64,000 nucleotides of DNA from Chondrus crispus (Eukaryota > Rhodophyta > Florideophyceae > Gigartinales > Gigartinaceae): NCBI RefSeq assembly GCF_000350225.1, contig NW_005178989.1, positions 53,611 through 117,610 of the forward strand. Direction: 5' to 3'. The notes beneath the pieces are model-generated. The model saw only the letters and a program-made list of their open reading frames with translations, searched no databases and was not told the DNA's origin. Below are positions 34,801-45,850 of this stretch, piece by piece. A program made the position numbers and the translations under genes. How positions within the stretch are numbered: position 1 is the first letter of the stretch; each line of letters begins with the position of its first letter.

Positions 34801-35309
34801 TTGGCAGCAATGCGATATTTTCATTCTGTTTCTGATGGTGTTCCAATTGATGTTGTGAAAAAGTGTGGGAAGTCATGTGGGATTCTACCAGCTCATGCTA
34901 CCAACGTGTATGGGGACAGAGAGAGAAGAGGAAGGACAACTTGACAAAACTATAGAGCTTTTAGTTGGAACCCATCGGAAATATGTCTATCGGAAATTTC
35001 CTTAATGCGGATGACTGCGATTTCATGGAGAGTCGTGAAGATACAGGTTGTGCTGCAGGCGTAGCCCATGAGATTCGAGAGATGAATAAAGGACATGAGT
35101 CTGATTCAGAGGAAGATGAGCGCCTTACTCTTCTTTCCGCCCACGGTCAGCTTGATGCCCTTCACTTCGTGATGAAAATTAATGAAGACCAGCCAGTGGT
35201 AAGCATTCATCTTTCCAGAGCTCTCAGATCCCTGAAACGAGAAGTGATACAAGTTCAACGTGGACAGCAGCGACAGACACTGATTGCAATGTTTTTTGTC
35301 AATGAATAA
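34801..35309 (+). pseudogene. C-terminal remnant of a Tigger/pogo transposase
   Basis: The frame at about 34,801-34,950 carries a conserved Tigger tail segment (RYFHSVSDGVPIDVVKK, CGKSCGILPA; compare the family pattern of a Trp/Val-rich helix then N-C-W-x-x-x-GIL). After a frameshift, the 34,965-35,309 frame (114 codons) is acidic (DDCDFMES, ESDSEEDERL). It ends in a helix followed by GQQRQTLIAMFFVNE; an RQT-I-x-FF ending is typical of Tigger and related CENP-B-derived transposases. No DDE core is left. The Harbinger element inserted about 285 bases downstream. Confidence 0.6.
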
Positions 35310-35594
35310 TGTTGGTAATCCTTCTGATAACACTCACCGTCATGATTTACTGATCAATTTGCACTTCTAGTGATGGAATTTGTCAATTTTCCAAGGCAGC
35401 GGTACGAAAAAACTCCATTGACCACCCTACCCTGCATTACAAGTATTCTTGCAGCTTTTCGTAGGTGCTGCCAGTTTGACCGTTCAGTTCGAGAAATAAG
35501 TAATGTCTTACATGAATGCGCTCATATACGTTGCGGGGCCCTTCCCAACCAGTCATTTTGCAGGTACAGTACGGTAGTCGTGGACAGTATATGA

Positions 35595-35635
35595 GGGTCG
35601 GTCTATACAGCCACTTTTTTTTGCATGCATGCACG
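35595..35635 (+). repeat. Harbinger left terminal inverted repeat
   Basis: Forty-one bases. The first 26 are identical to the complement of the right end; the T8 run and GCATGCATGCACG that follow differ from the right end (T6, GCTTGCATGCACG) by a short indel and one base. Confidence 0.88.
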
Positions 35636-35680
35636 ATATAATAATGATGATAAATTATAAGTGGCGACAAAACGCGGGCG

Positions 35681-35712
35681 TGCCTATACAGCCAGTTGTG
35701 CTTGCATGCACG
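35681..35712 (+). repeat. Harbinger left subterminal repeat
   Basis: A second, imperfect copy of the TIR core (CCTATACAGCCAGTTGTG then CTTGCATGCACG) about 85 bases inside the left end. It is a likely transposase-binding repeat. Confidence 0.65.
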
Positions 35713-35735
35713 CTTGTCATAGGATCCCGATCGCC

Positions 35736-37105
35736 ATGCTCCAAAAAGCGAAACACCAGCATATCCGAAAAGGCCCTGGCCGTCGCCTCTCATCTGCGTT
35801 CTCTAAAGCACAGAGGCGGGCCATCAGGACTCGTACATCGGATATGCCGCTATCAGAAGAAGAAAAAGCAGCCTTGGCTGCCGCGGCGGCGGCCGCCGCA
35901 GCTGCTGCTGTTGCGTCGTCGTCCCTCATCCTCTTGGCATGTGGTGTCGCCAGCGGCGGCGTGGAGAAGCAGCAGCGCAGGGAGAGGAGCGTTGTCAGAG
36001 CTCGCCCGACATTTGCGGAGGCCCACAGGTACTTATCCAGCGACGAGTTCCAGAGGGCTTTCCGTATGAGCAGAGAGGCGTTCGGCAGCCTCCTCGAGTT
36101 GCTGAAGCCGTACCTGACGCGGGACGCCCCGATGGCCGCGCGATCCAGCGGAGGGGTTGTGGCACCGGACGTGCGATTGGGCCTCACGCTGCGTATGCTT
36201 TCCGGGGCGAAGTGCTTGGACATGATGATGCTGTTTAGGGTCTGAAAATCCACTGCGTACGACGTCCTCAACAAGACTGTGGACGCGATCAACTGCAGCC
36301 TTCGCCTACCAGGAGTTCCGCTGACGGACGCGGACGCGTTGCACGAGTTGGCCTCCGAATTTGCAAGCTCCCGCACCCCGCCTTGCCCTTTGTGGGGGTG
36401 TGTCGGTGCCGTCGATGGAATCGCAGTGCAAATCTTGAAGCCGCCGGACAGCATGAACCCACGGAATTATTGGTGCCGGAAGGGCATGTACTGCATACCC
36501 GTCCAAGCTGTGGTGGACGCGAGGTATAGGTTCACTTTTTTTCTGCGCTATGTGTAGGCAGCACGCACGATTCATTGGCATTCAGTGTTTCGTCTCTGGG
36601 AATGCAGCTTGCTGCCGGTCGCATGATGGAAGGGTATTGGATAGCCGCCGATGCGGCCTTTGAGTGCGTGAAATCACTTTTAACACCGTGGGGCCTGTCG
36701 CAGCTCAGACACGCAGAGTTTGGCCTCGCAAGAGATGCGTTTAACTTTTTCCGGAGCTCCGTCCACATTCATGTGGAGCAGGCGTTTGGAATGCTTCTTG
36801 CGAGATTCGGCGTGCTCTGGAGTCCGCTGAGGTGCAGCCCGCGGCGCGCTCCCGTTATTCTTGGCGCGTGCATGAGACTGCACAACTGGTGCGTGGATCA
36901 AGGCTCACCCTCCATTCGAGAGTCTTTGACTCCCGCGAGCAGGAGCAGTCTTGACTCTGCCTTCGAAGAGTGGTGGGAAATCGCAACAGAGCTTCGTGAT
37001 GAGGCCGCCAACGCTCAAGGGCGCCGAAGGGACCGTGAAGTTTCACAGCTGCGAGAAGAGCTCACTCAAAATCTCCATCATAGACAGCTGTATAGGCCGA
37101 CTTGA
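35736..37105 (+). pseudogene. Harbinger DDE transposase with TGA and -1 frameshift
   Basis: ATG candidates are 35,736 (MLQKAKHQ) and 35,844 (MPLSEEEKAA). A poly-Ala run is followed by FAEAHRYLSSDEFQRAFRMS and the helical N-domain. TGA at 36,243-36,245 interrupts FRV-KSTAYDVL, where the family usually has Ser, so TCA to TGA is likely. The DDE triad is intact: Asp in GAVDG (36,414), Asp in GSTHDSLAF (36,569) and Glu in HVEQAFG (36,776). Between the first and second Asp the frame must move back one base at a T7 run (36,536-36,542). In the zero frame this reads T TTT TTT, a canonical slippery heptamer. Either one T was lost or the element uses programmed -1 frameshifting. The zero frame ends at TAG 36,555. 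The downstream frame runs to 37,105. Confidence 0.8.
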
Positions 37106-37263
37106 TCGAATAAAAGGCTACATTGTGACATTTATCGAATGGCTCTTCGCTGTGAAGACGCTGCTACTCCGCCTCTCGGCGAGAAGTAACAGAAAACAGC
37201 GGTGAAGTTTTACCGTATCTACGCAGCGTACATCGGAGAACAGCTGCTATGCTTTCTGCTTAC

Positions 37264-38745
37264 CTACTCTTCATCTTCGGCCTCGCTAAGACGCGTGATG
37301 ATTGCGCTGCGCTCCTTCTCAAACAGCGCGATGACTTGAGCGCAGCCGCCGCTCTGCTGCATCTTCTGGATCTGGCTCGAGACACTGCTCAAAGCGTCAA
37401 GCATGACCAGCTTCTTCAAAGTCATGTCGGTGGCAGCATCGATAAATTTTTGCTTCTTGGACTCCTCAGCACCAGGCGTGGATGTTGACGAGGCCAGAGT
37501 CGACGCTATGCCATCCAGAGCTGCCTGTATGCCTGTTGACATCTCCTTGACAGCACTGACCGCCAAGTCCATTCCCTCCCTCTCTGCCGCCCTTCGCTTA
37601 CGACCCCTGCTTCGTGACTGCGCGACAGACTCCGGCCTGCCCTGTGCCCCAGACCCATCGCCCTCTCCGTTCCCGTCGTCATAGCCGACACCGGCGGGCG
37701 CCAGCTTCTGAGTAAAATTCAGGGCCTCCGTATCCTCACTCGGAAGGCCACACTCCATGCAAGCAAATAATATTAGTGCCCTCTTCCCCTCACTGCTGAT
37801 CTCACCTGGAGTGCGCGGCTTACATGGCAGGAAGTCTGGGAATGCCTCCGGGTCGTTTTGCCCAGACACGCTCCACTTGCGATACGCCTCCGTAAACACT
37901 CTCTTAGACCGGTACAGCTGATACTTGAGCTTTTCACCGCTTCTCTCTGTCACGGGTGCGGCCGTGCTGTCAACATTTGCAACGTAGGCAGACAATGTCA
38001 GTAGTATCTCAACCTTAGCGTCGTTGAATAATCGTTTGATAATCGTTTCCCAGAACTCGTCTCGTGTTGCGCCCTTGTCGAGCTCGCTCCGCTCTAGGTT
38101 GCCACCAGACTGAATTAGAGCTGACCGAGCGTCGTCGTGCTTGTAAACAATAGCGACCATTCGAGCGAATTCGTTCAATGTGAAGGGAGCCTCCGTAGGC
38201 GCGATCATGCAGCTTTCGCTTCAAGGCGTCCGGAAGAGGTGCAGGTTAAACGTCTGCAGGTCTTCCGCAGAAGGGCATTTAGAAACCATGTGGACGCACA
38301 GTGCGATCCAGTTCGTACAGGAGTCACCAAGGATTGTATCCCAAGGCTGGTCGCCGTCATACGCATATAGTGCAGTGAGTATCGAGCATACCACTACTCT
38401 CTTTCTGCCGGCCTGCTGGGCAGGCAGCTGATACTTTTTCTTGAGCCTCTTGCAAATGCCGCGCAGGTTCTGGGCAGTTTGGGTCATCAAGAAGGTGTAG
38501 ACTTTGTCACGGATGGTTTCCGTTCCATCCGTGACGGTGTCGTCCATGTAGTTGCTGTCGTACGGATTCATCATGCTGCTGTGCCCGCCGTCACCTCTCT
38601 CATCATTGTGTTCTCCCTCCGCATGGGCCGACGGAGTTGACGGCGGAGTTGACGGCGGAGTTGACGGCGGCGCTGACTCTGCACTCATCAGCAGCCCCGG
38701 TAGCGACACTGCAGGCAGCAGCTGGCGGGGAGTGAGCGAGGTCAT
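37264..38745 (-). pseudogene. Harbinger second ORF (Myb-like partner), in-frame TGA
   Basis: Convergent to the transposase. The best ATG is at 38,743-38,745 (MTSLTPRQLL). Upstream in-frame sequence lies in palindromic subterminal DNA. A Ser/Thr/Pro repeat (PPSTPPSTP) and an acidic linker come first, then a helical domain (NLRGICKRLKKKYQLP). TGA at 38,221-38,223 then interrupts the frame (LHLFRTP-stop-SESCMIAP). The same frame continues to 37,264. The second half has a helix-rich domain with FTLNEFARMVAIVYKHDD and RDEFWETIIKRLF, resembling Myb/trihelix-like partners of Harbinger transposases, then a basic cluster (SRSRGRKRRAAE) and a C-terminal coiled coil. Its role by family is DNA binding and nuclear import of the transposase. 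That is an inference. Confidence 0.68.
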
Positions 38746-38815
38746 CTTCGCCGCTGGTGATGAGTGGGGAAAGTGTGTCGCGCACCCAGCCTCGCGCCGT
38801 GGAAATGCGGCCCGC

Positions 38816-38944
38816 AATTCTGTCACATCGGAGCCTTCTACTGCCCGGCAGTAGAAGTCTCCGATGTGACAGAATTGGCGGCAACGTTTCAGCGAAACTG
38901 CTGAGATTTTGTCGCCAGTTCTGTCGCTGAGACTTTGCCGCCAA
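38816..38944. repeat. Compound palindrome in Harbinger right subterminal region
   Basis: Two foldbacks lie side by side. Arms at 38,816-38,845 and 38,846-38,876 (AATTCTGTCACATCGGAG... paired with ...CTCCGATGTGACAGAATT) form a ~30-bp stem with almost no loop and two mismatches. TTGGCGGCAA (38,875) pairs with TTGCCGCCAA (38,944). They lie upstream of the chosen ORF start, so they probably belong to the element's regulatory end. Confidence 0.75.
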
Positions 38945-39108
38945 ATCCGTCTCGAAAATGGCGCGAAGCGGTCGTGCATTTGTTCGAGCAACTTCTTTTT
39001 TGCGTGGGAGAAGTTGATCGTACATTTGCATGCAAAAGTATCATACGTTATCATACATTTATCATACACCCGGGATTCCCCAAGGGGAGCCAATAGGAGC
39101 TCAGAAAC

Positions 39109-39147
39109 CGTGCATGCAAGCAAAAAAGTGGCTGTATAGACCGACCC
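39109..39147 (-). repeat. Harbinger right terminal inverted repeat
   Basis: Complement of the left TIR over its first 26 bases. It is followed immediately by the TGA target-site duplicate at 39,148-39,150. Confidence 0.88.
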
Positions 39148-39150
39148 TGA

Positions 39151-39789
39151 GAGCTCGGCCTGAGCTCTTGCGTCGTGGTCTGGTTTTCTGGGTTACATTA
39201 AGATCAATTTGTCATACATCCTCAGTTTCGAATTTCTTTGATATTTGAAATTCATCCCCTTCCACAGCTACAAATTTATTTATATCCAGTATTCACTCTA
39301 TCTCACTTTTGTTGGTGTAATTTGTCTCCATAGAACGGCATCGTGATCACCTGGGTCGAATACCTCTCTCAGATCAACGTCCGTTTCAGGGACATTCTAG
39401 GCAGGTCTGAACTTCTGCGAGGCATGTAGTACGTAATTGAAGAACGCTGTTGGGCTCTCAGTCGGAGAGTTGCGTGGATTTACTTTTGCGAACCGGAACG
39501 GCTCGGGGTCTATGCCGACTCGTCATATACAAGGAAAATTTGCTTTGCACGGTCTTCTCTAGAGACAAAAGGGACCTTAACAATCACGAATGCGGTTTGA
39601 AACGATTTTATGACGCTACGCAAGCACTCTCTGGTAATTTTCGAATATTGTGACCGCGGCTTAAGAGACCTTGTGCCTGAGGGCTCTGTTTATCCGAAGT
39701 CGAGCTATATGTCCTCTAATTGCATGATGGGCTTCCTTGGAAAACATTCATCCTGCTAGGAAGGTTGCGTCAGGTTCAGGTGGCTCCCC
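39151..39789. other. Gene-free flank
   Basis: No frame above 70 codons and no repeats recognised. It separates the Harbinger element from the integrase fossil. Confidence 0.45.
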
Positions 39790-40556
39790 AAATGCCCGTA
39801 GAGACGGTTATTCTCCAACTTCAAGGGTAGAAGACACGATTCTCTCTGGTCAGGAGTAACGCGGAGAGCTTTGGAAAATAGGGATAGCAGCGTTGTGTCT
39901 GAAACGTTCTACTACGCAACATAGAGATTCAGAAATGTGTTTTGGAGTGGGTGATGGAATCGCTCTCCGATTCCGAGTTCGTCGTGAGCCTCCATGACAG
40001 AGCTGTTCACTCCCACTCCTAAAGCACGGCCAATGGCGATGAAGGAGTCTCGCAGTGGGGACCACCGGTTCACACGAATGGAATTAGAAAGTTCAGTGTA
40101 TACAGTTTCCCAATACTCGAATTAGTATTTCATACAGGCTTTGTGGGGATGTCTAATTGGAAGCGGGCTGCACTCAAGTGCGTCGATTTGTCGACAATAT
40201 GAAAGATAGGCTTCCCGTTGATGAAAATGATATCCAGCACTAGCCCTTCGTCAAACCGGGAGGTAATATCTCCAAACGACAATGCAAAGCGACTTAGGCT
40301 ATCCAGGATCCGTTTGCATGGGTCACAGGCCTCGGATATTTCATGCAATGTCTCGAGAGTGCTCGGATTGAGGTCCTCCGGACAACCAGGTTTCTGCAAG
40401 TTGAATGAGTTTGTTGCAGCTTGCAGCGGGGTGACAGAAATGACGGTGTAGTTTTAGAGTTGCAACTTGATGAAGACGGTCAGAACAGGAAACACAAATC
40501 TGCGTAAATGTACCCATCAGCACTAGGAAACAGCACCCTCCAACTGTCAACTTCAT
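39790..40556 (-). pseudogene. Retrotransposon integrase fossil
   Basis: On the minus strand an HHCC-type zinc region remains (LHRHFCHPAASCNKL, then EISEACDPCKRI with C-x2-C). It is followed by the core start LVLDIIFINGKPIFHIVDKSTHLSAARF (40,200-40,150), where the first catalytic Asp of D,D-E integrases lies. In another frame further on, VMEAHDELGIGERFHHPL (near 39,960) supplies the Glu region. Frameshifts separate the parts. The upstream minus-strand 114-codon frame (40,897-40,553) may be linked pol sequence but has no diagnostic motif. Superfamily (Ty3 or Ty1) not determined. Confidence 0.58.
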
Positions 40557-43500
40557 ACTTTCTCATCTTTCTCTTCAACCACATCACGCTTGATGAGCTT
40601 GTTTGTGGCTGTGTCTGTGATGAGTGCATAATATTTAAAGGACGTATAGAACAAGCAAAGTAGGTACATAGGCGGCAACAACATCCACATTGACGAAAAT
40701 AGTCGGGTGGCCATCACGTGTAGAGAGCGAAAAGTGAACTTTCCGCACGAATCGAAAGGTGAATCGGCACAACGGAACCGTTTCTGGCTATGATTGAATG
40801 ATCTTTCTCGGAGTTCCAGTTTCGTAAAAAAGCGCGCATTTCGTTTAAACCAACACCGGAAGTTGGTAAGCATGTGTCGACGCTGAAGCTGGAACATACG
40901 CTGCGCGATGAAGTTCTGCTTGTGTTTTCAATCTTGATTTGAGTTCTGTTTGGAACAAATTTGCCAGTATGGTGAGGTCTAGGGATGGTGGTGCAACGTA
41001 CACCAAGCCATCTGGAAAGAAGTCTACAAACACACGATAAGAGCTACGCCCTCCTTCAACCCGGTGTTGTAATACGCTCTGTACACTACAGTTATTTGCA
41101 GATGGTTTACATCAAACCCACGGTCGATGCAGTGATATTGACAGAATTTGTCCAATCGTTCTTCTCGAAAGCACCGACCCAGATGGTTTCTTCCTATGCC
41201 AACGTTTCGTATTCCCAGAGTTTGACCGTGGAAGATGATGACGATTGGACAACATGCGTCTTGACCGGTCCCAGAGAGACAGGACCGACATGTTTGAAGC
41301 TCTCACCCGGCTCGAGGTACATCTATTCCATCTTTGTGACAAGATAATGAACTCTGCGCGGGGTGGAAGTACCTCCGCCCAGATGGGCACGTGTATGTGA
41401 CCTAATTTTATTAGTCTTGTGGAAATGAGCGAGATGCTGGCGGCAACCACCTTCACGCCACATCATAGGTTTTCCGTTTCCGTCTTACGGGTTCTTGGGG
41501 AAGCCGTTCTTGTTCGGAAAGTTCTTCTTCTGGAACTTTGGCTGCGGCCGAAGTCAAAGGTATTGCCGATAAATCACGGAATTTTCGGATACTGCCTCTT
41601 TGCTTTGACGCTCCTGGAGGAACGGGATATGATCACTCAGAGGAGCCACAAACAACTTGTAGGTAAACGTGGCCGTGGTAATTTCACACAAGACAGGCTC
41701 TCCCCATTTCTGCTTTAGCACTGCAGCGCGAAGGTCAAGTTGTGTTTCTTGGAGCGGAAATGCTCCGAGCATTGTAGTGTATGGCAGTTGAACCTGGTTA
41801 TGAGGCATTCAAGTCACACATTTAGGCTTGTGACATATTCTTTTCCCATCAATATTTCGAGGGTTAGTATTTCCGGCTCCAATTTAGAGTAGAGGTGCCT
41901 AGCATCAGAGTAAAACTCCGAAAGCATCAACCGGGAGAGTTTCTTATAGCTCATCAAAGTTGTGCAATTGTTGAGCAGGTAGTCACTAGATGAAACACCG
42001 ATGACGTAGATGAAACACTGAACATTCTGCTTCCACTGCAGGGCTTCTTGCATTTGAACATACCTCATAGTCACTTATGAAGTTTGGAATGGAGCGCATC
42101 TGCAGTGTCCGTAAGTCACTATCACATGAGAACTACCATCCTTGGAGTACTCCTGAACGACGAAGTCTGCCCTCGTTGTGAAAAATGGAACAGAAATATG
42201 ATTTACGGGGTGACAGACAAAAATTCGTTGCTTGAGACTGCAGCCAGGTCAGAATCGTCAACATCTAGGGCTTGACGTTGAAAGTTGGCGAGATAAACAT
42301 CAGCTTTATTACTCTCACTCGCGTAGTCATCACAGACATATGAAACGTTTTAACGCTGAAAAGAGTTTGATGGTGCATCTGTGGCTGCCACAGGAAGAGC
42401 GCAAACGTGGACTAGTACCATAGGCGAAGGAAGAGGAGAAGAAGTATATTGATTCAATGGGTTGGAACCTTTGTTGAGAACGGTCATGTGCCCGATAGTA
42501 TCAACGGAAAGAAAGAGAATGCTGGCTAGCCACGAATGATATATTGAAATGGAATCAATTCGAGACCGCAAGTGCACTGCCGACACTAGTTCACCAGACA
42601 TGACATGGAAAATTTTGTACTGGCTTGACGCATCCTTTGAAACTCACGCAGCGAGGGCAGGCTGACCAATTTAAACTCTGGTGAAGACCATACCTGATGG
42701 GGGCAAAATCGACTTGATCACTTCGCCGACCTTCTCAGTCGGTGCCTCGGAGCCAGTTTAATAAACTTCTAAGGCCCACTTGTCTATAGACAGTAGAGTA
42801 TTGACGGTTTCATCCTGCCTGAGTAAATCTGCTTTATGAAGCGATAACAGGTAGCTTTCGATTGCCTCGGCAGATGCTCGAGTCATAATAGATTAGCTAC
42901 GTCCACGCAGTAGCAGTCTAGATTATCGTTGGAGTCGGAGAGTGGCGTCAAACTGTACCAAGAAACTCAGTATCTCAGGAGGGTCGCAAGTCGGATAGAA
43001 AAAGGGGACGAAGTAATCAGGAAGCAAGCGTATTGCACGATTACTGTTTTGTGTTCTACTGCCTACTGATCATGTCTAGCTTCAGAGCTACTAGGAGTAA
43101 CCAAAGTCTAAAGACCCAAGTCAAGAACAGGACGAAAGTAGATTTAGATTAGAACTTCTAATCCAGATCACCAGACAGCACAGTGGTACTGTAGGCAGAC
43201 ATTGGTACGCGCGATCTGACTTTCAACTACAGAAGCGCATCTGCCGCGGGGAAGTAATGATTGCCTGTTTTCCCCTTTAGAGAGATACTCTAGACTTCAT
43301 GGTACCCTTCTCGGCAGCTCAATTCTACACGCATTCTGCATAATCAGAGCACTTCCTATTTACCGTTCAAAAAGCGATTTCTCTGCCGCCATGGGGCCCG
43401 AATGACATCGAAAACTCAAGAAGGACACAATTGTAAAACGGATAACGAGCACATTCAACGCATGTGTGCGAAATGCATCCAACCCGAAACCACTGTTTCA

Positions 43501-45003
43501 GATCTCTCCAGCACATAAATCATTTCTCCCCTAATTCTCCATTTTCAGGTACACTGCCCCAAGATGCCATGGGGATATCATCCCAAACGCCTGTGCAGGG
43601 ATTTTATGGTACTCGACCTAAATAATTCCGTTTAGACTGGTTACCAATGTCCTCTTTATCATTAGGCGTGAAGTATATAATCAGAGCTCAAAGAATCTCT
43701 CAGATGTTGTGTCTAGAGCTCCAAATGTCATCTGCGCTCTCCATTGAGACATGCTTTTGCACTGTACTTATAGATGCTGGCGGTAGCCGTCGAGGCGCAT
43801 GACCTGCGGCTTCTCCACGACACTTTTTCAAATTTGAGAGGCGTGACGTCTGCTTCCAGCAGTACTCTCACTTCGGGTTGTCATTCGGAAGCACGTGTAT
43901 CTCCGCCAATGTTTTCGCTGTGAGCCACTGCCATTCAACAGCCTTCCAGTTTTGTCAGGCACATTTCGGGACTCTTCCATGGTCGTAGTTTGCCAAGAAG
44001 AAACATTTCGAGTTGGTGATCGTAAAATCCCGTCTTCAGGGATGTTGATACTGGCCTGGTTCGGCTCAAATTGGTCCAGTAACTGAAAATGTTTGGCCCA
44101 AAGCCTGCCTCGACAAACGATTTTCGGGCTATATCGGGGGGAAGACCACGTTCCCCGGTCATTGATAGAGATGCCCGTACTATTCTCAGCAGCGAGCCCA
44201 CTATGAGTCACCAGATCAGTCGTGCTGAAATGTCATTTCTCTGTGATGGGCTCTGGAGGATCTTGTTTCGTCGGGAAAGGGAACGCCACGTGATCATGGT
44301 TTACGACAATGTTGAGCTATTTTGCTCTGGACCTTCTTCATTAGAGTACAGTTCACTGTAAATGTTATTTCTCGCGCTTCCAGCGTCTGGGACACGACGA
44401 AACGCTCTTCACTTTCCGAAAGAATAGGACACTGGCAAGGAAAGTGGGATAAAGGATCCAGTAGTTTCTCAAGTCCTAACTTGCCGTGATGAGGCAAAGC
44501 TCTTTTTTTGTAGTAAACGACTGAGAGGGAAGCGTCAGTGTGAGTTAATATTTCTCTTGCAGAATGACCGTGAAGGAAGTGATCGTGCGCTTATGCTCAC
44601 CTCAAACGCTCCGCTTTTAGCTTGGCAAGCTAATTCCGGTGACGGATAGTTTGAGCACGCATAGAGCGCGCTGTACCTACTCAAACTGCCGTAGGCTTTG
44701 TCTATGATAACATTGAATCTGACTGGAGATGGAAATAGGTTTGAGATGGGGTGGTACTCTAGGAAGATTACGTGGGCTTGACAGGATGGCGCTGGAGAAA
44801 GTTTTTAGAATTGACACCTTTGCATAATCGAACCGCCCAGAATAGTACTGTATCATCATCGCTCGATTACGTACTTAGAACTCACTACTGCAAACTTTTC
44901 AAACTCTTCGGACGGGATGACATCCCTCAGAAATGGATGAGCTAGCGTCCAATAAAGCCCGTTCAACTCTTTTTTCATTTTATTTGAATTACTTGTAGCA
45001 ACT
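40557..45003. other. Gene-free stretch, mostly unassigned decayed DNA
   Basis: Minus-strand frames at 41,456-41,112, 41,808-41,554, 42,074-41,814 and 42,601-42,350 (60-120 codons) may be eroded parts of the element that carries the integrase. None has a motif I can name. From 42,602 to 45,003 there is a 127-codon minus frame (44,211-43,828) without resemblance to any family and otherwise nothing. Confidence 0.35.
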
Positions 45004-45789
45004 GTGCGGGAGTGCAAGAAAATTGTAAGTAAGTATGCTTGTCAGCTCTATTTGCACATTTTACGGGGCTTGCCGTGGAGGAGCACAGTGAACCTTTGTT
45101 ATGCAGTACGGGGATCTGGTGTAGGGATAGGAGGGGTTGTAAGACCTCGAAGTCGTGAGCGAAAGAGCAAGAATACTGCGAGTGAAAACGTTCACGAGAT
45201 ACGAAAATCAGTGTTATTATGTACACTGATCACGGCAAAAAGATGGATGCACAATCACGTTTTCAAGGAGTGGATGTCAGAACCAAGAACGATTTCACGC
45301 TTACCAAATGGGAAGAAACGAACGCTGTTTGTCGATAGTTGCTCGGGTCACAACGGAAATTCCGATATTGATGAATGTCTCCGAAATATACACACTGAGC
45401 TACGAAAGCTGCCACCTAACACCACGGATTTGGTTCAACCTGCGGACTCTTTTCATAATTTCTAAGATAAAATATACTTAAAGACGAGAGTGGGATGAAT
45501 AAAAGGCTGCAGAGATCACTGTAAGATCCTGGACGAGCAGTGAGCAAGGATCAAGCGGGAAATTCAAGAATCTAGGAAAGACTTTTCTTTGAAGTTGGCT
45601 GCAACTGCGGTTCGCGAGGTAAATAATCAAAGGTACAGAGACAGCCTGTTGTATGCTAGGAAAGCCATGATATGGACTGAGATGTCACTTAACCTGAACG
45701 GCATATGGGAAGAGAAGCAGCTCTTTACCGATCTGCAAAGCATCATTGCGGAGCATAAGAATCATTTTGATGGCGAACCTTTTGAATAA
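45004..45789 (+). pseudogene. DDE_1 (pogo/CENP-B-type) transposase pseudogene, C-terminal half
   Basis: A single frame is maintained from 45,004 to 45,789 with point stops only: TAA 45,463-45,465 and further stops near 45,496 and 45,540. It has NHVFKEWMSEPRTISRLPNG, then KRTLFVDSCSGHNGN (catalytic Asp), ELRKLPPNTTDLVQPADSF (third acidic position) and a long helical tail with KLAATAVREVNNQRYRDSLL and NLNGIWEEKQLF. The order and spacing match DDE_1 transposases. The N-terminal HTH region and first Asp are not recognisable upstream. Decay by nonsense mutations without indels suggests moderate age. Confidence 0.68.
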
Positions 45790-45850
45790 ATGAAAATGTT
45801 CCCTGTGAGAAAAGAGACAGTGCATGCATTTTAATTTGGGTACACTTTTG

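Larger units (their letters stand above)
35595..39147. mobile_element. Complete PIF/Harbinger DNA transposon (3,553 bp)
   Basis: Terminal inverted repeats begin GGGTCGGTCTATACAGCC at both ends (35,595 rightward; 39,147 leftward), flanked by the 3-bp direct repeat TGA (35,592-35,594 and 39,148-39,150). Harbinger elements make 3-bp TSDs (usually TWA), so TGA is a mild variant. Inside are the two genes expected for the superfamily, arranged convergently: a DDE transposase on + (35,736-37,105) and a second ORF on - (38,745-37,264). Both are interrupted by single lesions. All structural parts are present, so this is a recently active but probably now non-autonomous copy. Confidence 0.88.

Noticed and set aside
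35717..36454. 245-codon minus frame over the Harbinger transposase
   Set aside because: Antisense of the DDE transposase including its poly-Ala run; no family resemblance.
36243..38223. TGA recoded as a sense codon (selenocysteine or variant code)
   Set aside because: Host genes in the window end with normal stops including TGA (58,531-58,533), other fossils also carry TAA and TAG, and the elements show additional lesions. Ordinary nonsense mutation is sufficient.
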